Positions 49,642 through 58,134 of a stretch of DNA of 64,000 nt are shown in pieces (position 1 is the first letter of the stretch; the number at the start of each line of letters is the position of its first letter). The notes under the pieces were generated by a model, which worked only from the letters and a program-made list of their open reading frames with translations, ran no database searches and was not told the DNA's origin. Location: positions 1 through 64,000 of the IMG/VR virus record IMGVR_UViG_3300035228_001973. One strand, 5' to 3'. The position numbers and the translations under genes are program-made. The stretch is from a virus.

Positions 49642-51330
49642 TTAAAATGGTAAATCGATATTACCTATGTCATCAATTTCATCTTCATTATCCCACCTAA
49701 GAATAACCCCATCGTATTTAGACTTTCTGGTAATAATCCTACCACTTCTATAAACTTTAGAAAGTTCAGGTGTTTTTAATGTATCACTTCGATATAGTGA
49801 ATTTATCTTATCGTCTAAAATTTCTAATATTGTGTCCCACATAGGAGTTAATTTACTATTTTTACTACCAAGTGATTGCACTCTTTTTAATGTGTTACCG
49901 ATAAATCGATATTCTATCGTAGCCCGTAGTTTACTATCTTTACTACCAACCCTCAATGAAATAATAATATTATTTGGGTTTTCAACATAAGTTCTAACAC
50001 AATTCTTTTGAGTTTGTGACTCTTCATTGTAATCGTTGGTAGTCATCAATACTTTAGGATAATACTCGACACCCACTAAATCGGTAACACTACCTTCAAT
50101 TAAGCTTGTAACTCCGTCCCCATAATATCTAGTTACCACACCTTTCCTATACGATTGTAGTAGTTCAGATACATCATAGTGTTCATTATTAAATTGTTCA
50201 ATATCTTTAAATTTAACTTTAAACTTATGTCCGTGTTTATCTTCTAATTCTTTAACCATGTTAAAGTGTTCGATAAGTGAATGTAGGTTTAATCCGTCAT
50301 TTAAAACATTAACAATATTTTGTTTATGAAAATTACTCGTCTCTAAATTGACTTTTTCAACTTTAAAGTTTGAGGAAAAATGAAGATTACTTTTAACAAA
50401 TACACTACTATTAACTTTGTTAAAGTAATCCACACCAAGTAAAGTATACACTTTATTTAAGACTTCAAAATCTAAATCATGACCGACATTTAAAATCTTA
50501 CGAATTTTTCTACCATTTAATTCATTAACATTCATATATAAAGAAACTAAATTGGTTTGTTTTCTTAATAATTTTTTAGGTATCGATAACTGAACATATT
50601 CTCTATAGTTATTAGGGTATTTAAATTTATTGGTCTCCAAATATAGTTGGAAAAATTTAACCTCATAATCTTTACCTCTTATATCTTTATTGACACCACA
50701 TCTTTCTTTAATTCTACTTAAAAAAATATCCATAATATCGTTAGAGTGCTCACACCTATCGCTATATTTCTTTGTAACCTGCCATGAAAGTTTTGAGTTT
50801 TCTTTAGGGACTCTTTTAGAAAAGTTATTGTTACGTAATTCGTTATCTCTTAAATGTCTCCTTATTTCTAAATTTAAAGAACTAAAAACATGTCCGTTGA
50901 AGTCATTAACTCTAACTTTTTTACTTAATATTTTTTTATTTTTTTTACTTATTGTGCCCGAATAAAAATTATTGTATTTAAAATTATATGTTATGTAGGT
51001 GAGGTATTTTCGAACCCTAAAATAGGATGACCCGACTCTTCTAATTCTTTCAGTTTGATATACCTTACATGAAATTTTATTAGGATACTCTTCAACAACT
51101 ATAGTTACTTTTTCTGAACTAACCTTAGATACCGTATTACCGTAATTAGATTTGAATTCTTCCTCGGAAACTTTATCGGTTTCTAATTCTGCCCAACACC
51201 CATATTTATTTTCATTTAATCTTTTAGTGTATTCTCTGACAGAATTATCACCTATCTCATTATACGTATGGTATTTAGTAACCAAATACGTATCAATAAC
51301 TTTTTTATAATGTAATGTTTTTTTATCCAC
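49642..51330 (-). CDS. PcfJ-like protein
   Basis: The 562-residue basic protein carries the PcfJ-type C-terminal block ESQTQKNCVRTYVENPNNII, then SLR, then LRATIEYRF and VQSLGSKNSKLT (about 445-505). PcfJ-like proteins occur on plasmids, integrative elements and phages; their role is unknown. The N-terminal 400 residues are rich in Lys, Asn and Tyr with several predicted helices. It stands alone between two terminators. Confidence 0.65.
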   Translation of the reverse strand: MDKKTLHYKKVIDTYLVTKYHTYNEIGDNSVREYTKRLNENKYGCWAELETDKVSEEEFKSNYGNTVSKVSSEKVTIVVEEYPNKISCKVYQTERIRRVGSSYFRVRKYLTYITYNFKYNNFYSGTISKKNKKILSKKVRVNDFNGHVFSSLNLEIRRHLRDNELRNNNFSKRVPKENSKLSWQVTKKYSDRCEHSNDIMDIFLSRIKERCGVNKDIRGKDYEVKFFQLYLETNKFKYPNNYREYVQLSIPKKLLRKQTNLVSLYMNVNELNGRKIRKILNVGHDLDFEVLNKVYTLLGVDYFNKVNSSVFVKSNLHFSSNFKVEKVNLETSNFHKQNIVNVLNDGLNLHSLIEHFNMVKELEDKHGHKFKVKFKDIEQFNNEHYDVSELLQSYRKGVVTRYYGDGVTSLIEGSVTDLVGVEYYPKVLMTTNDYNEESQTQKNCVRTYVENPNNIIISLRVGSKDSKLRATIEYRFIGNTLKRVQSLGSKNSKLTPMWDTILEILDDKINSLYRSDTLKTPELSKVYRSGRIITRKSKYDGVILRWDNEDEIDDIGNIDLPF

Positions 51331-51357
51331 ACCACAAATGTAATTAAAATAAAGTAA

Positions 51358-51385
51358 TAAAAAAAGAGGAATTAAATTATTCCTC
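51358..51385 (-). terminator. Rho-independent terminator overlapping a stop codon
   Basis: GAGGAAT and ATTCCTC pair (7 bases, 6-base loop), followed on the minus strand by TTTTTTT. The hairpin includes the last codons of the glycosyltransferase gene. Confidence 0.82.
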
Positions 51386-52802
51386 CGTAGTAATTAGTAT
51401 TCGATATTTGTATTTGATAACCTTGTTTATTTAGGTTATCACACATTAATATATCCCAATCATCGTGACTATATTTTTCACTATCCACGTAAAGCGAACT
51501 AACACTAAAGGGTATTAAATCATTTTTTATTATATGAATACCATATATTATATCTACATCCCAAATACCTTTCTTAATATATTTTTGATATTCTTTTTTA
51601 TTTTTAGATTCAAAATTAACCCATTCACTACCCTCCTTATTAATCATTGGACTAATAATTCCCTTACATTCATTAATTAGTAGTTGAATAGATTTAATAT
51701 TTCTAAATATATGGTTAGACTCCATCATAATGACATAGTCAGCCTCGTCATAAGATTCAATAAGAAAATTCTTTCTTGATATAATTTTATTACTATTGGT
51801 ATGTGTTATTTTAAAACTTTTAAATATATCCGAATACTTTTCTTTGAACATATTAACTTTGTACTCATGTTTACTATCCCCATAAATTATGTGAAATGAA
51901 GTCTTATCTTTTGGATAATTCAAAAACCTGATATGGTCAAAAGTTTGATTAATATCTAACACCTTCTCATCTAAAAATAAACCAATTAATATGTCAGATT
52001 CATTAGTGTCTTTTTTGATTTTATCATTATTAGTAATAAAAGAATCTACCTCTCTTTTATCAAATATTTTTTCATAGTAACCATTTAAAGTATTTTTCAC
52101 TATACTACCACCATTTGCGTGTATTATTAGTGGTGACTCATTAGTTACAGTATTTTTAATAATACCATCTTCAACAATAATATCTTCTAAAGATTCATTC
52201 ATAGTTTGAAATAAGAATTGGTTATAATCTAATATAGTACCTTGATTACCTTTTAGGTCTTCAAAAAACCTTTCAGTATAATATAATTGGTCATCGTATT
52301 CATTATTAACCGAAACTTTATTAATCAACTTTGATATGTGGTCACCATAACCAATAAACCCACCTGAATTTAAATATCTGTAGTCGGTAGGTGATTTTGG
52401 GTATTGTCCCTTTAAACTTTCATCTGGCCAACATGTTTTTTCAGCTGAGAATACTATAGGTGATTCCATCTTTCTAAACCTACTAACTATCTCTTCTGAT
52501 GAACCATTAATAATAACATCATATGAGTCAGTAAAAAGTATAATATGATTACCTAAATCAGGATAATCCAATAACTCTTCTTTAAGTAAATTTATTTTTT
52601 GTGAACCACCTGGTTTAAGTAGTACCCCATTTTTGGCTTCACCACCTGTCCATTCTTGACCTAACCCTAAAATTTTATATGGTATATCATGATGATGACA
52701 AGACTCCCTAAAACGGACTAATTCTTCGTTTTCTTCTGTAGCAACAGTAATGACCATAAATTTGTCAATACCATCACTATAATTATTATCTCTAAAATAC
52801 AC
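51372..52802 (-). CDS. Collagen glycosyltransferase-like protein (PLOD GT and accessory domains)
   Basis: The 476-residue protein matches the first two domains of animal PLOD/lysyl hydroxylase 3. Domain 1 (about 14-245): MVITVATEENEELVRFRES, LGLGQEW (W51), GGSQKINLLKEEL, ILFTDSYDVI with the Mn-binding D-x-x-D at 92-95, VFSAE, LNSGGFIGYGD, DDQLYYTERFFED (170-182), and IIHANGG with the metal His at 228. Domain 2 (about 268-476) follows the PLOD accessory domain: ILIGLFLDE, INECKGIISPMINKEGSEWVNF, KGIWDVDIIYGIHII. PLOD GT domains add galactose or glucose to hydroxylysine of collagen. The hydroxylase domain is missing here; a separate dioxygenase at 1047 could replace it. The collagen fibres encoded at 31490-44722 are the expected substrates. 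Confidence 0.9.
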   Translation of the reverse strand: MYFRDNNYSDGIDKFMVITVATEENEELVRFRESCHHHDIPYKILGLGQEWTGGEAKNGVLLKPGGSQKINLLKEELLDYPDLGNHIILFTDSYDVIINGSSEEIVSRFRKMESPIVFSAEKTCWPDESLKGQYPKSPTDYRYLNSGGFIGYGDHISKLINKVSVNNEYDDQLYYTERFFEDLKGNQGTILDYNQFLFQTMNESLEDIIVEDGIIKNTVTNESPLIIHANGGSIVKNTLNGYYEKIFDKREVDSFITNNDKIKKDTNESDILIGLFLDEKVLDINQTFDHIRFLNYPKDKTSFHIIYGDSKHEYKVNMFKEKYSDIFKSFKITHTNSNKIISRKNFLIESYDEADYVIMMESNHIFRNIKSIQLLINECKGIISPMINKEGSEWVNFESKNKKEYQKYIKKGIWDVDIIYGIHIIKNDLIPFSVSSLYVDSEKYSHDDWDILMCDNLNKQGYQIQISNTNYYGGII

Positions 52803-52879
52803 TGATTAATTAATTAGTTGTTTATTTCATTTAGAAAATAAATCATTAAACAAATAAATAAAGGGATAAAGAGGGGTTA

Positions 52880-53167
52880 TTAGTTTAAACAAAACATTCC
52901 AAATTTAGTTTTTTGAAATATTTGACTATCAGAATATGAATTATCAACTTCTCTAATTTTATTTAGTTTGATGACAATGTCCATTATTTGTTTGTGTGTA
53001 AGTTGTAATTCATCACCACTATCGTGATTATCATGAATAGTACTATATACCTCGTTAAAAAAATCTCGTTCGGATGCATTACCAATTAACTTTATAAGTT
53101 CAGTTGGATTTTCTAAAAAGAAGGTTTTAAACTGTGAAAAATATATTTCAATATCTACATTACTCAT
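52880..53167 (-). CDS. Hypothetical protein
   Basis: From the ATG at 53167 the protein has 95 residues (MSNVDIEIYFSQFKTFFLEN..., ELQLTHKQIMDIVIKLNKI). A longer frame to 53251 overlaps the upstream gene and is not preferred. It is helical, with no recognised domain. Confidence 0.55.
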   Translation of the reverse strand: MSNVDIEIYFSQFKTFFLENPTELIKLIGNASERDFFNEVYSTIHDNHDSGDELQLTHKQIMDIVIKLNKIREVDNSYSDSQIFQKTKFGMFCLN

Positions 53168-53219
53168 CTTAAATGTTTTTTTATAAAAATTAACTACAAA
53201 GGTAAAGTTTTTCGATAGA

Positions 53220-54551
53220 TTATTTAAAAACTTTAATACCTTTGTCTTCAATCATTTTTTGAACTTCTTCAGGGATGTCAATATTAGGATTAGACCCCGC
53301 CAATGTAATAACCGCTAAATTTTTCATCTTATAATCATTACCATTTTTTTCAGCCATCTCTTTTGGTAATGACTTTAAGTTTTTATTATTAGGTAAAGAT
53401 AAAAACATCAAGTCCTCTAAGTTTGAAATTTCTGATGGTAATTCATCTAATATTCCATCAAGGTGTAAAGCATACATGTTTTTAAACCTACCGATACTAC
53501 TTGGTATCTTTATATTTAAATCTTTTGCGGATTCCTGCCCGTATCTACCGCTACCACTTGTTTTAATAAAGTCTAATCTACCTAAGTTGTCTGGTAAATC
53601 GTCAAAGAACTTATCAAAACCATATAAAGCAATAAATTTAGATGCAGCATCTCTAGGGTACTCTACCGAAATTTCTGTACCATCAGCATTAGATAGTCCT
53701 TTCATAAACTCAGGTTTAAAGAATTGTTTCAAACCTTCTTCCTCACCTAATAAAAAATCAACTAAATTGATTTGTCTATCATTAACATCCATAAATTGGT
53801 TACTAGGGAAGTGAAATTGGTACCTGTGTTTAGGTAACCCTGATATATCACCCACTTCCGTATCGGTCTTATCAACTAAAACATAAAGTGGTCCTTGTTT
53901 GATATATGTATTAAAGTAAGATAACCCCGGTGCGGATGTACACCATCTTGTCTCTTTATTTTGACCACCATAGAAACATGCCGCCTCTTTACCTAAATCC
54001 CCCTGGTCTTCAATCATGTAAACGTCATATTTACTACCTGAGTATACCAATTCAGCACCCGGATGAACTTTCATTTCTTTTCGTTCAGCCTTAGTGGTAC
54101 TCGCCTTCTCTAAACTAAAATCTTTAACAGTATTAAATAAACTATCAATAGTTAATTTATTAATATCTCTTAATTCATCATCAATTTGACTTTTAAATCT
54201 GTCAAACTTAATAAGGTCATCAGTTGTTTTGTATAAATCTTCAAAAAATAAATCTGTTTTTTCTTTAAATTCTTTTTTAAACTGTGGTGTTCCGTATGAT
54301 GCCTCAATATTCGGCTCAATTTGTAAAAATTGTTTAATAATCCAGTTTACATATTTACCAGCCTTTTTGATATTATCACCGTCTCTACGAGTGGTTGGGT
54401 CAGTCATCACCATTTTATTAAGTTGTTCAAGTGACATCTTCGCCGGCTTAACTTTCTCACCTTTCTTTTTAGGTTGAGTATAAGTCTTCTTCAGAATCTC
54501 GTAACGACCCTGCTCGACTATAATACTTTTTATAATGTTATTAAACTTCAT
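53220..54551 (-). CDS. GTKWCT-family protein, copy 3, with leucine-rich repeats
   Basis: The 443-residue protein starts MKFNNIIKSIIVEQGRYEIL (I-V-E site), with KYVNWIIKQF at 67-76 and ACFYGGQNKETRWCTSA at 191-207, then FNTYIKQGPLYVLVDK. The signature holds a longer loop between the two Cys than in the copies at 27089 and 28519. The last 90 residues are leucine-rich repeats (LDGILDELPSEISNLEDLMF, NLKSLPKEM). LRRs bind proteins, so this copy may act on a host protein. Confidence 0.7.
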   Translation of the reverse strand: MKFNNIIKSIIVEQGRYEILKKTYTQPKKKGEKVKPAKMSLEQLNKMVMTDPTTRRDGDNIKKAGKYVNWIIKQFLQIEPNIEASYGTPQFKKEFKEKTDLFFEDLYKTTDDLIKFDRFKSQIDDELRDINKLTIDSLFNTVKDFSLEKASTTKAERKEMKVHPGAELVYSGSKYDVYMIEDQGDLGKEAACFYGGQNKETRWCTSAPGLSYFNTYIKQGPLYVLVDKTDTEVGDISGLPKHRYQFHFPSNQFMDVNDRQINLVDFLLGEEEGLKQFFKPEFMKGLSNADGTEISVEYPRDAASKFIALYGFDKFFDDLPDNLGRLDFIKTSGSGRYGQESAKDLNIKIPSSIGRFKNMYALHLDGILDELPSEISNLEDLMFLSLPNNKNLKSLPKEMAEKNGNDYKMKNLAVITLAGSNPNIDIPEEVQKMIEDKGIKVFK

Positions 54552-54569
54552 AAGTCTATTTGTTTTCTT

Positions 54570-54578
54570 ATAAATATA
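54570..54578 (-). promoter_or_regulatory. TATATTTAT element (putative phage promoter)
   Basis: TATATTTAT on the minus strand, 18 bases upstream of the ATG at 54551, in the 60-base gap after the Dam gene. Confidence 0.35.
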
Positions 54579-54611
54579 TCAGAAATTAAAAATATTCTAT
54601 TTTTATATGGG

Positions 54612-55529
54612 TTATATATCTAAACTAAGTTGACTATTCTCGTGTTCATTATCTATAGACACTTCAAATTTGGTGAAGTTAGGTATTTCATAATTCATTA
54701 TTAAAAGTTCTGTACCTTTATTTTGTTTTTTACCTTTAGACGCCGCGGCTGCTTTAGCGAAGTCTTTTTCAACCCACACATATCGATTTTTAGGAAACCA
54801 CGTATGTAATAATTCAAAATCATAGTAAGACAAAGAAAATTTACTTTTTACATTTTTAAGTGAATTGGCTAACCTTTCATGGTCATCCCTATCAAAATCA
54901 TGATTAGAATAGTAGTTTTCAGTCTTCCAATAAGGTGGGTCTAAATAAATGTATGTCGTTGGGGAGTCATATTTCTTAATGACATCATCAAAGTCCATAT
55001 TTTCAATATGACTTACTGCTAAGAATTTTTTAACCCATTTTTCATTCTTTAATTTATCCCTAAAAGTAAGGTACTTTGATTTGTATTTACCTTTTAAGTC
55101 AATATAACTTGAAGTTTCAGGTTTACTTCCACTAAAAACTTGAGTAAGTATATAAGCATATTTAGCTGCTAATTCATAGTTTGGTTTAGTACTCACGGTA
55201 TACGTATCCACAAATATTTCCTTTTGTATTTTATTAAATAACTCTCTATACTCAGGTGGTGTTGGAAAAACATCTCTTTGTTGACAAGGTATATTTTCAA
55301 CCGCCTTAAGTAATTCTGTTGGGTTTTGGATACATAAAAACAAATTGTAGTTGAGTGGATTAAAGTCATTGTAAACAACTTTCTTTAAATTTGGATACAA
55401 ATCTAAGTCCATGTTATAAAAACACCAAAACATCCCACCGAATGTTTCAACATAAACTTCCATATCTTTTGGATAGTACTCTACTATCCATTTACCTATT
55501 CTACTTTTACCTCCTATATATGATAACAT
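54612..55529 (-). CDS. Dam-type (D12 class) DNA adenine methyltransferase
   Basis: The 305-residue protein has the D12-class order: MLSYIGGKSRIGKWIVEYYP (SAM site at the N-terminus), VETFGGMFW, VVYNDFNP, the catalytic YIYLDPPYW near 195, and FSLSYYDFE. It probably methylates adenine in a short sequence. The C-terminal part (AAAASKGKKQNKGTELLIMNY) is usual for phage members. It is a second DNA methyltransferase besides the one at 23648. Confidence 0.93.
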   Translation of the reverse strand: MLSYIGGKSRIGKWIVEYYPKDMEVYVETFGGMFWCFYNMDLDLYPNLKKVVYNDFNPLNYNLFLCIQNPTELLKAVENIPCQQRDVFPTPPEYRELFNKIQKEIFVDTYTVSTKPNYELAAKYAYILTQVFSGSKPETSSYIDLKGKYKSKYLTFRDKLKNEKWVKKFLAVSHIENMDFDDVIKKYDSPTTYIYLDPPYWKTENYYSNHDFDRDDHERLANSLKNVKSKFSLSYYDFELLHTWFPKNRYVWVEKDFAKAAAASKGKKQNKGTELLIMNYEIPNFTKFEVSIDNEHENSQLSLDI

Positions 55530-55582
55530 AATTTTCTTTTTTACAAATATAGGAAAAAATAAGTAAAAGGCAAATGTAAATC

Positions 55583-55609
55583 AAAAAAAAACCCCACATA
55601 AGTGAGGTT
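55583..55609 (-). terminator. Rho-independent terminator
   Basis: On the minus strand AACCTCAC pairs with GTGGGGTT (one G-U pair), followed by TTTTTTT. It ends the transcript of the membrane gene at 55616. Confidence 0.8.
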
Positions 55610-55615
55610 TTAAAT

Positions 55616-55891
55616 TTATTTCTTAAAGAATTTAACTAGTTTATCATCTAGTCGTTGTAATTGGGTTTTTAATCGTTGTAATCGGGTTTTCAGTTTGAGT
55701 ACTTTAGTTTTAAATAAATTCCAATTTACTGTAGCAAAGACTCCAAAAGCGAATCCTGCGTAAATTTTAAAACCGAACACCCACAATACTAATCCCGTGA
55801 GTAATCCAACAACACCTTCAATACCGTTTAACATTATCCATGTTTTAATAATGTTGTAAATCTTTTTAATAAAATCTAAAATCTTTTTCAT
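55616..55891 (-). CDS. Small membrane protein with basic tail
   Basis: The 91-residue protein has a short amphipathic start (MKKILDFIKKIYNIIKTW), two spans (about 24-40 and 42-58), and a long basic tail with repeated KLKTRLQRLKTQLQRLDDKL. It might be a membrane-anchored nucleic-acid or protein-binding factor, or part of the lysis machinery. No family was recognised. It has its own promoter-like element and terminator. Confidence 0.6.
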   Translation of the reverse strand: MKKILDFIKKIYNIIKTWIMLNGIEGVVGLLTGLVLWVFGFKIYAGFAFGVFATVNWNLFKTKVLKLKTRLQRLKTQLQRLDDKLVKFFKK

Positions 55892-55905
55892 AATATTTTT
55901 TTATT

Positions 55906-55914
55906 ATAAATATA
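55906..55914 (-). promoter_or_regulatory. TATATTTAT element (putative phage promoter)
   Basis: TATATTTATAAT on the minus strand, 14 bases upstream of the ATG at 55891, in front of a one-gene unit that has its own terminator. That context favours a promoter. Confidence 0.4.
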
Positions 55915-55994
55915 ACATTATTACGTATTCTTATTTATTTTACAATTTACTATCGCACATTTTTATCTTAAACTACGTATATAAAATTATTATT

Positions 55995-56171
55995 ATGTCA
56001 AAAGAATACAATGTTAACTCAATAGAAATAAATGAAAAAAAAGATTGTAAAGCGTGCTCAAAAGGATTAAATATTGGTCAAAAGTTTATAATATTATTTT
56101 CTTTTTATATGTTAGGGACAAGTATATATGGAACTGTTAAGTTAATACAACTTTTAATTAATTTATTTTAG
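55995..56171 (+). CDS. Small membrane protein
   Basis: A 58-residue frame ([21 protein letters not shown]..., then [20 protein letters not shown]) has a polar N-terminus with CKAC and one or two spans at 30-58. It converges on dnaJ with a 9-base overlap. Support is the clear hydrophobic pattern and lack of another gene in the gap. Confidence 0.5.
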   Translation: MSKEYNVNSIEINEKKDCKACSKGLNIGQKFIILFSFYMLGTSIYGTVKLIQLLINLF

Positions 56172-57113
56172 TAAATCCTTTAATTTTACCTTATCCTCAT
56201 CACTAATAGACTTGTTAGTTACACCCACTTTTATATAGAAATCTCCAATTCCACTTTGAGTGACAAATCCTTTAGATTTTACTCTTAGTGGTTTTTCTGT
56301 ACTTAAATTTTTAGGTAAATTTATATCTAAATCCCCATCAGGATGAGACACTCTAAACGTTTTATTTATTATCATTTCTATAGGGGTTATATTTAAATTA
56401 AAAACTAAATCTTTACCCACCTTCTCGTATTTACTTTTAATCATATTAATTTGAACTAATAAGTCACCTTGAATGTTATTTAGATAATCACCTTTACCTG
56501 CGGCTCTTAAGAAATCACCACTATCAACTCCTTTAGGTATTGATACCTTTAAATTTTTAAATTTATCAATAGACCCCGAACCATTACAATTTAAACAAGG
56601 GTCAACAACCATTTGTCCACTTCCTCTACAAGTATGACACGGAGTATCCACTGTCTGTGTGAAAAAACCTGTACCCATTTTTTGTCTAATAAAACCTCTA
56701 CCGGCACAAGTTGTGCATGTATTTTTTTTACCACCAGTACCAACACATAATTCACATGAAATCTTAGATTTATAAGTTATCTCCTTTTCAATACCGACAA
56801 ACGATTCTTCAGGTGTTAAAGTTACTCTTATTACTTTATCTTTAATTTTAGGTTTAGTTGACCTTCTTTGTTGATTAAACATATCAAAAGGATTACCACC
56901 GAATTGACCACCGAAAGGATTAGGATTATCGTATTGCTTTCGTTTTTTTTCATCACTTAAAGTTTCATAGGATTCGACTATATCTTTAAATTTTTCTTCT
57001 CCCTGAGGGTTTACATCTGGGTGATATTGTTTACTTAATTTCCTATACGCTTTTTTAATCTCACTTTGAGATGCGTTTTTATTAATATTTAAAATTTGAT
57101 AATAGTCCTTCAT
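56163..57113 (-). CDS. dnaJ: DnaJ-type co-chaperone
   Basis: The 316-residue protein is a type I DnaJ: a J domain (1-70) with HPD at 31-33, a G/F-rich linker ([12 protein letters not shown]), four zinc-finger CxxCxGxG-type repeats ([32 protein letters not shown]) and the C-terminal substrate-binding region. It would steer host DnaK, for example to help fold large virion proteins such as the collagen fibres. It is shorter than host DnaJ (about 375 aa), mostly in the linker and C-terminus. Confidence 0.95.
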   Translation of the reverse strand: MKDYYQILNINKNASQSEIKKAYRKLSKQYHPDVNPQGEEKFKDIVESYETLSDEKKRKQYDNPNPFGGQFGGNPFDMFNQQRRSTKPKIKDKVIRVTLTPEESFVGIEKEITYKSKISCELCVGTGGKKNTCTTCAGRGFIRQKMGTGFFTQTVDTPCHTCRGSGQMVVDPCLNCNGSGSIDKFKNLKVSIPKGVDSGDFLRAAGKGDYLNNIQGDLLVQINMIKSKYEKVGKDLVFNLNITPIEMIINKTFRVSHPDGDLDINLPKNLSTEKPLRVKSKGFVTQSGIGDFYIKVGVTNKSISDEDKVKLKDLLK

Positions 57114-57756
57114 GCAAAATTATATAATTGTATTGTTTAAGAATAAGAAAAAGAAAAAGATAATCAAAGGTTATCAGTCAGAGAAACGCGCAATTAGTAA
57201 ATTTAAATCATTAATTAAAGAAAACAATATCGACTTTGGAGTAACTTATGAAAATGCGGAGTACGTAACCTATGAATTAGGATTGCTAACCAATCAAGAT
57301 TCATATCAAGTACCGTTATTTAAAGAAGATGAATTTGGTAGAAACACTGAATTATTTATGGATTCAGATACCGATTATATGATAAAACGTATGGTTCCTT
57401 ATTCTATTGAAGAAAAAATTCACGATTGGTCCACTAATAATCGTATCACATTTAATGAAATAGTTAAAAAATACTGTATAAAAAAAGAAATGAAGAGTAT
57501 CTCTACTCTTCATAATAAATTAATTATACAAATTAACGATAAGTTTTTTGTATTTAGTTTAAAGAATATAGACGATTCACATCGTTTACTTAGTACCTTA
57601 GAAAATTATTTTAGAAATAATGGGAGAAATGATGCTATATTTGTAAGAGATACATCAACCACTCAGAGAAAGTGGATGTACAATCTTTTAGTAAAAAATG
57701 GTTTTGATAAGAAAAAACTATATCGTCAGACCACTACTTTTTCAAAACGAACGTAA
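57112..57756 (+). CDS. Hypothetical protein
   Basis: The 214-residue basic protein starts [20 protein letters not shown] and contains [20 protein letters not shown] and [17 protein letters not shown]. Its start codon overlaps the start of dnaJ on the other strand (CATG), so no promoter can lie between them. No family was recognised. Confidence 0.7.
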   Translation: MQNYIIVLFKNKKKKKIIKGYQSEKRAISKFKSLIKENNIDFGVTYENAEYVTYELGLLTNQDSYQVPLFKEDEFGRNTELFMDSDTDYMIKRMVPYSIEEKIHDWSTNNRITFNEIVKKYCIKKEMKSISTLHNKLIIQINDKFFVFSLKNIDDSHRLLSTLENYFRNNGRNDAIFVRDTSTTQRKWMYNLLVKNGFDKKKLYRQTTTFSKRT

Positions 57757-57961
57757 AGTTAATACCTGAAATTTCAATATTAAATTTATCATTACTATGA
57801 TAAACCGCTGCAAAGTTTTTTATTATTTCATTATATTCAAATGGCTCCAACTCAATAATAATTTTTACATCACCCTTAGAAAGTATAGAAGATTCAATAT
57901 CATTAGATATCTTAGCTAAAAGACTTAACTCATCCCTAAAATTACTTTTATCCTCTCCCAT
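57734..57961 (-). CDS. Small hypothetical protein
   Basis: The 75-residue protein (MGEDKSNFRDELSLLAKIS..., VKIIIELEPFEYNEIIKNF) has an alpha then beta layout. It converges on the gene at 57112 with a 23-base overlap. No family was recognised. Confidence 0.55.
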   Translation of the reverse strand: MGEDKSNFRDELSLLAKISNDIESSILSKGDVKIIIELEPFEYNEIIKNFAAVYHSNDKFNIEISGINFTFVLKK

Positions 57962-58134
57962 AACGTATATTTCTTTTCAATGAAGATAGTGTTTGACACC
58001 ATTTCTTTATCGAACCCCTGAATGTCTTTAATAAGTGTGTTTTTAGATGATTCAATTTGCCTTATCGACTTCTTTTTCTCTAACTTCAGTAGAGTCAACT
58101 CTTTCTCTATTTCCTGATTTGTTATCTTCTCCAT
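57925..58134 (-). CDS. Small coiled-coil protein
   Basis: The 69-residue protein has a charged helix (NQEIEKELTLLKLEKKKSIRQ) that could form a coiled coil, and a basic end (KYTLWERIKVILGMS). It overlaps the gene above by 83 bases in another frame, which is unusual here and lowers confidence. Confidence 0.5.
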   Translation of the reverse strand: MEKITNQEIEKELTLLKLEKKKSIRQIESSKNTLIKDIQGFDKEMVSNTIFIEKKYTLWERIKVILGMS

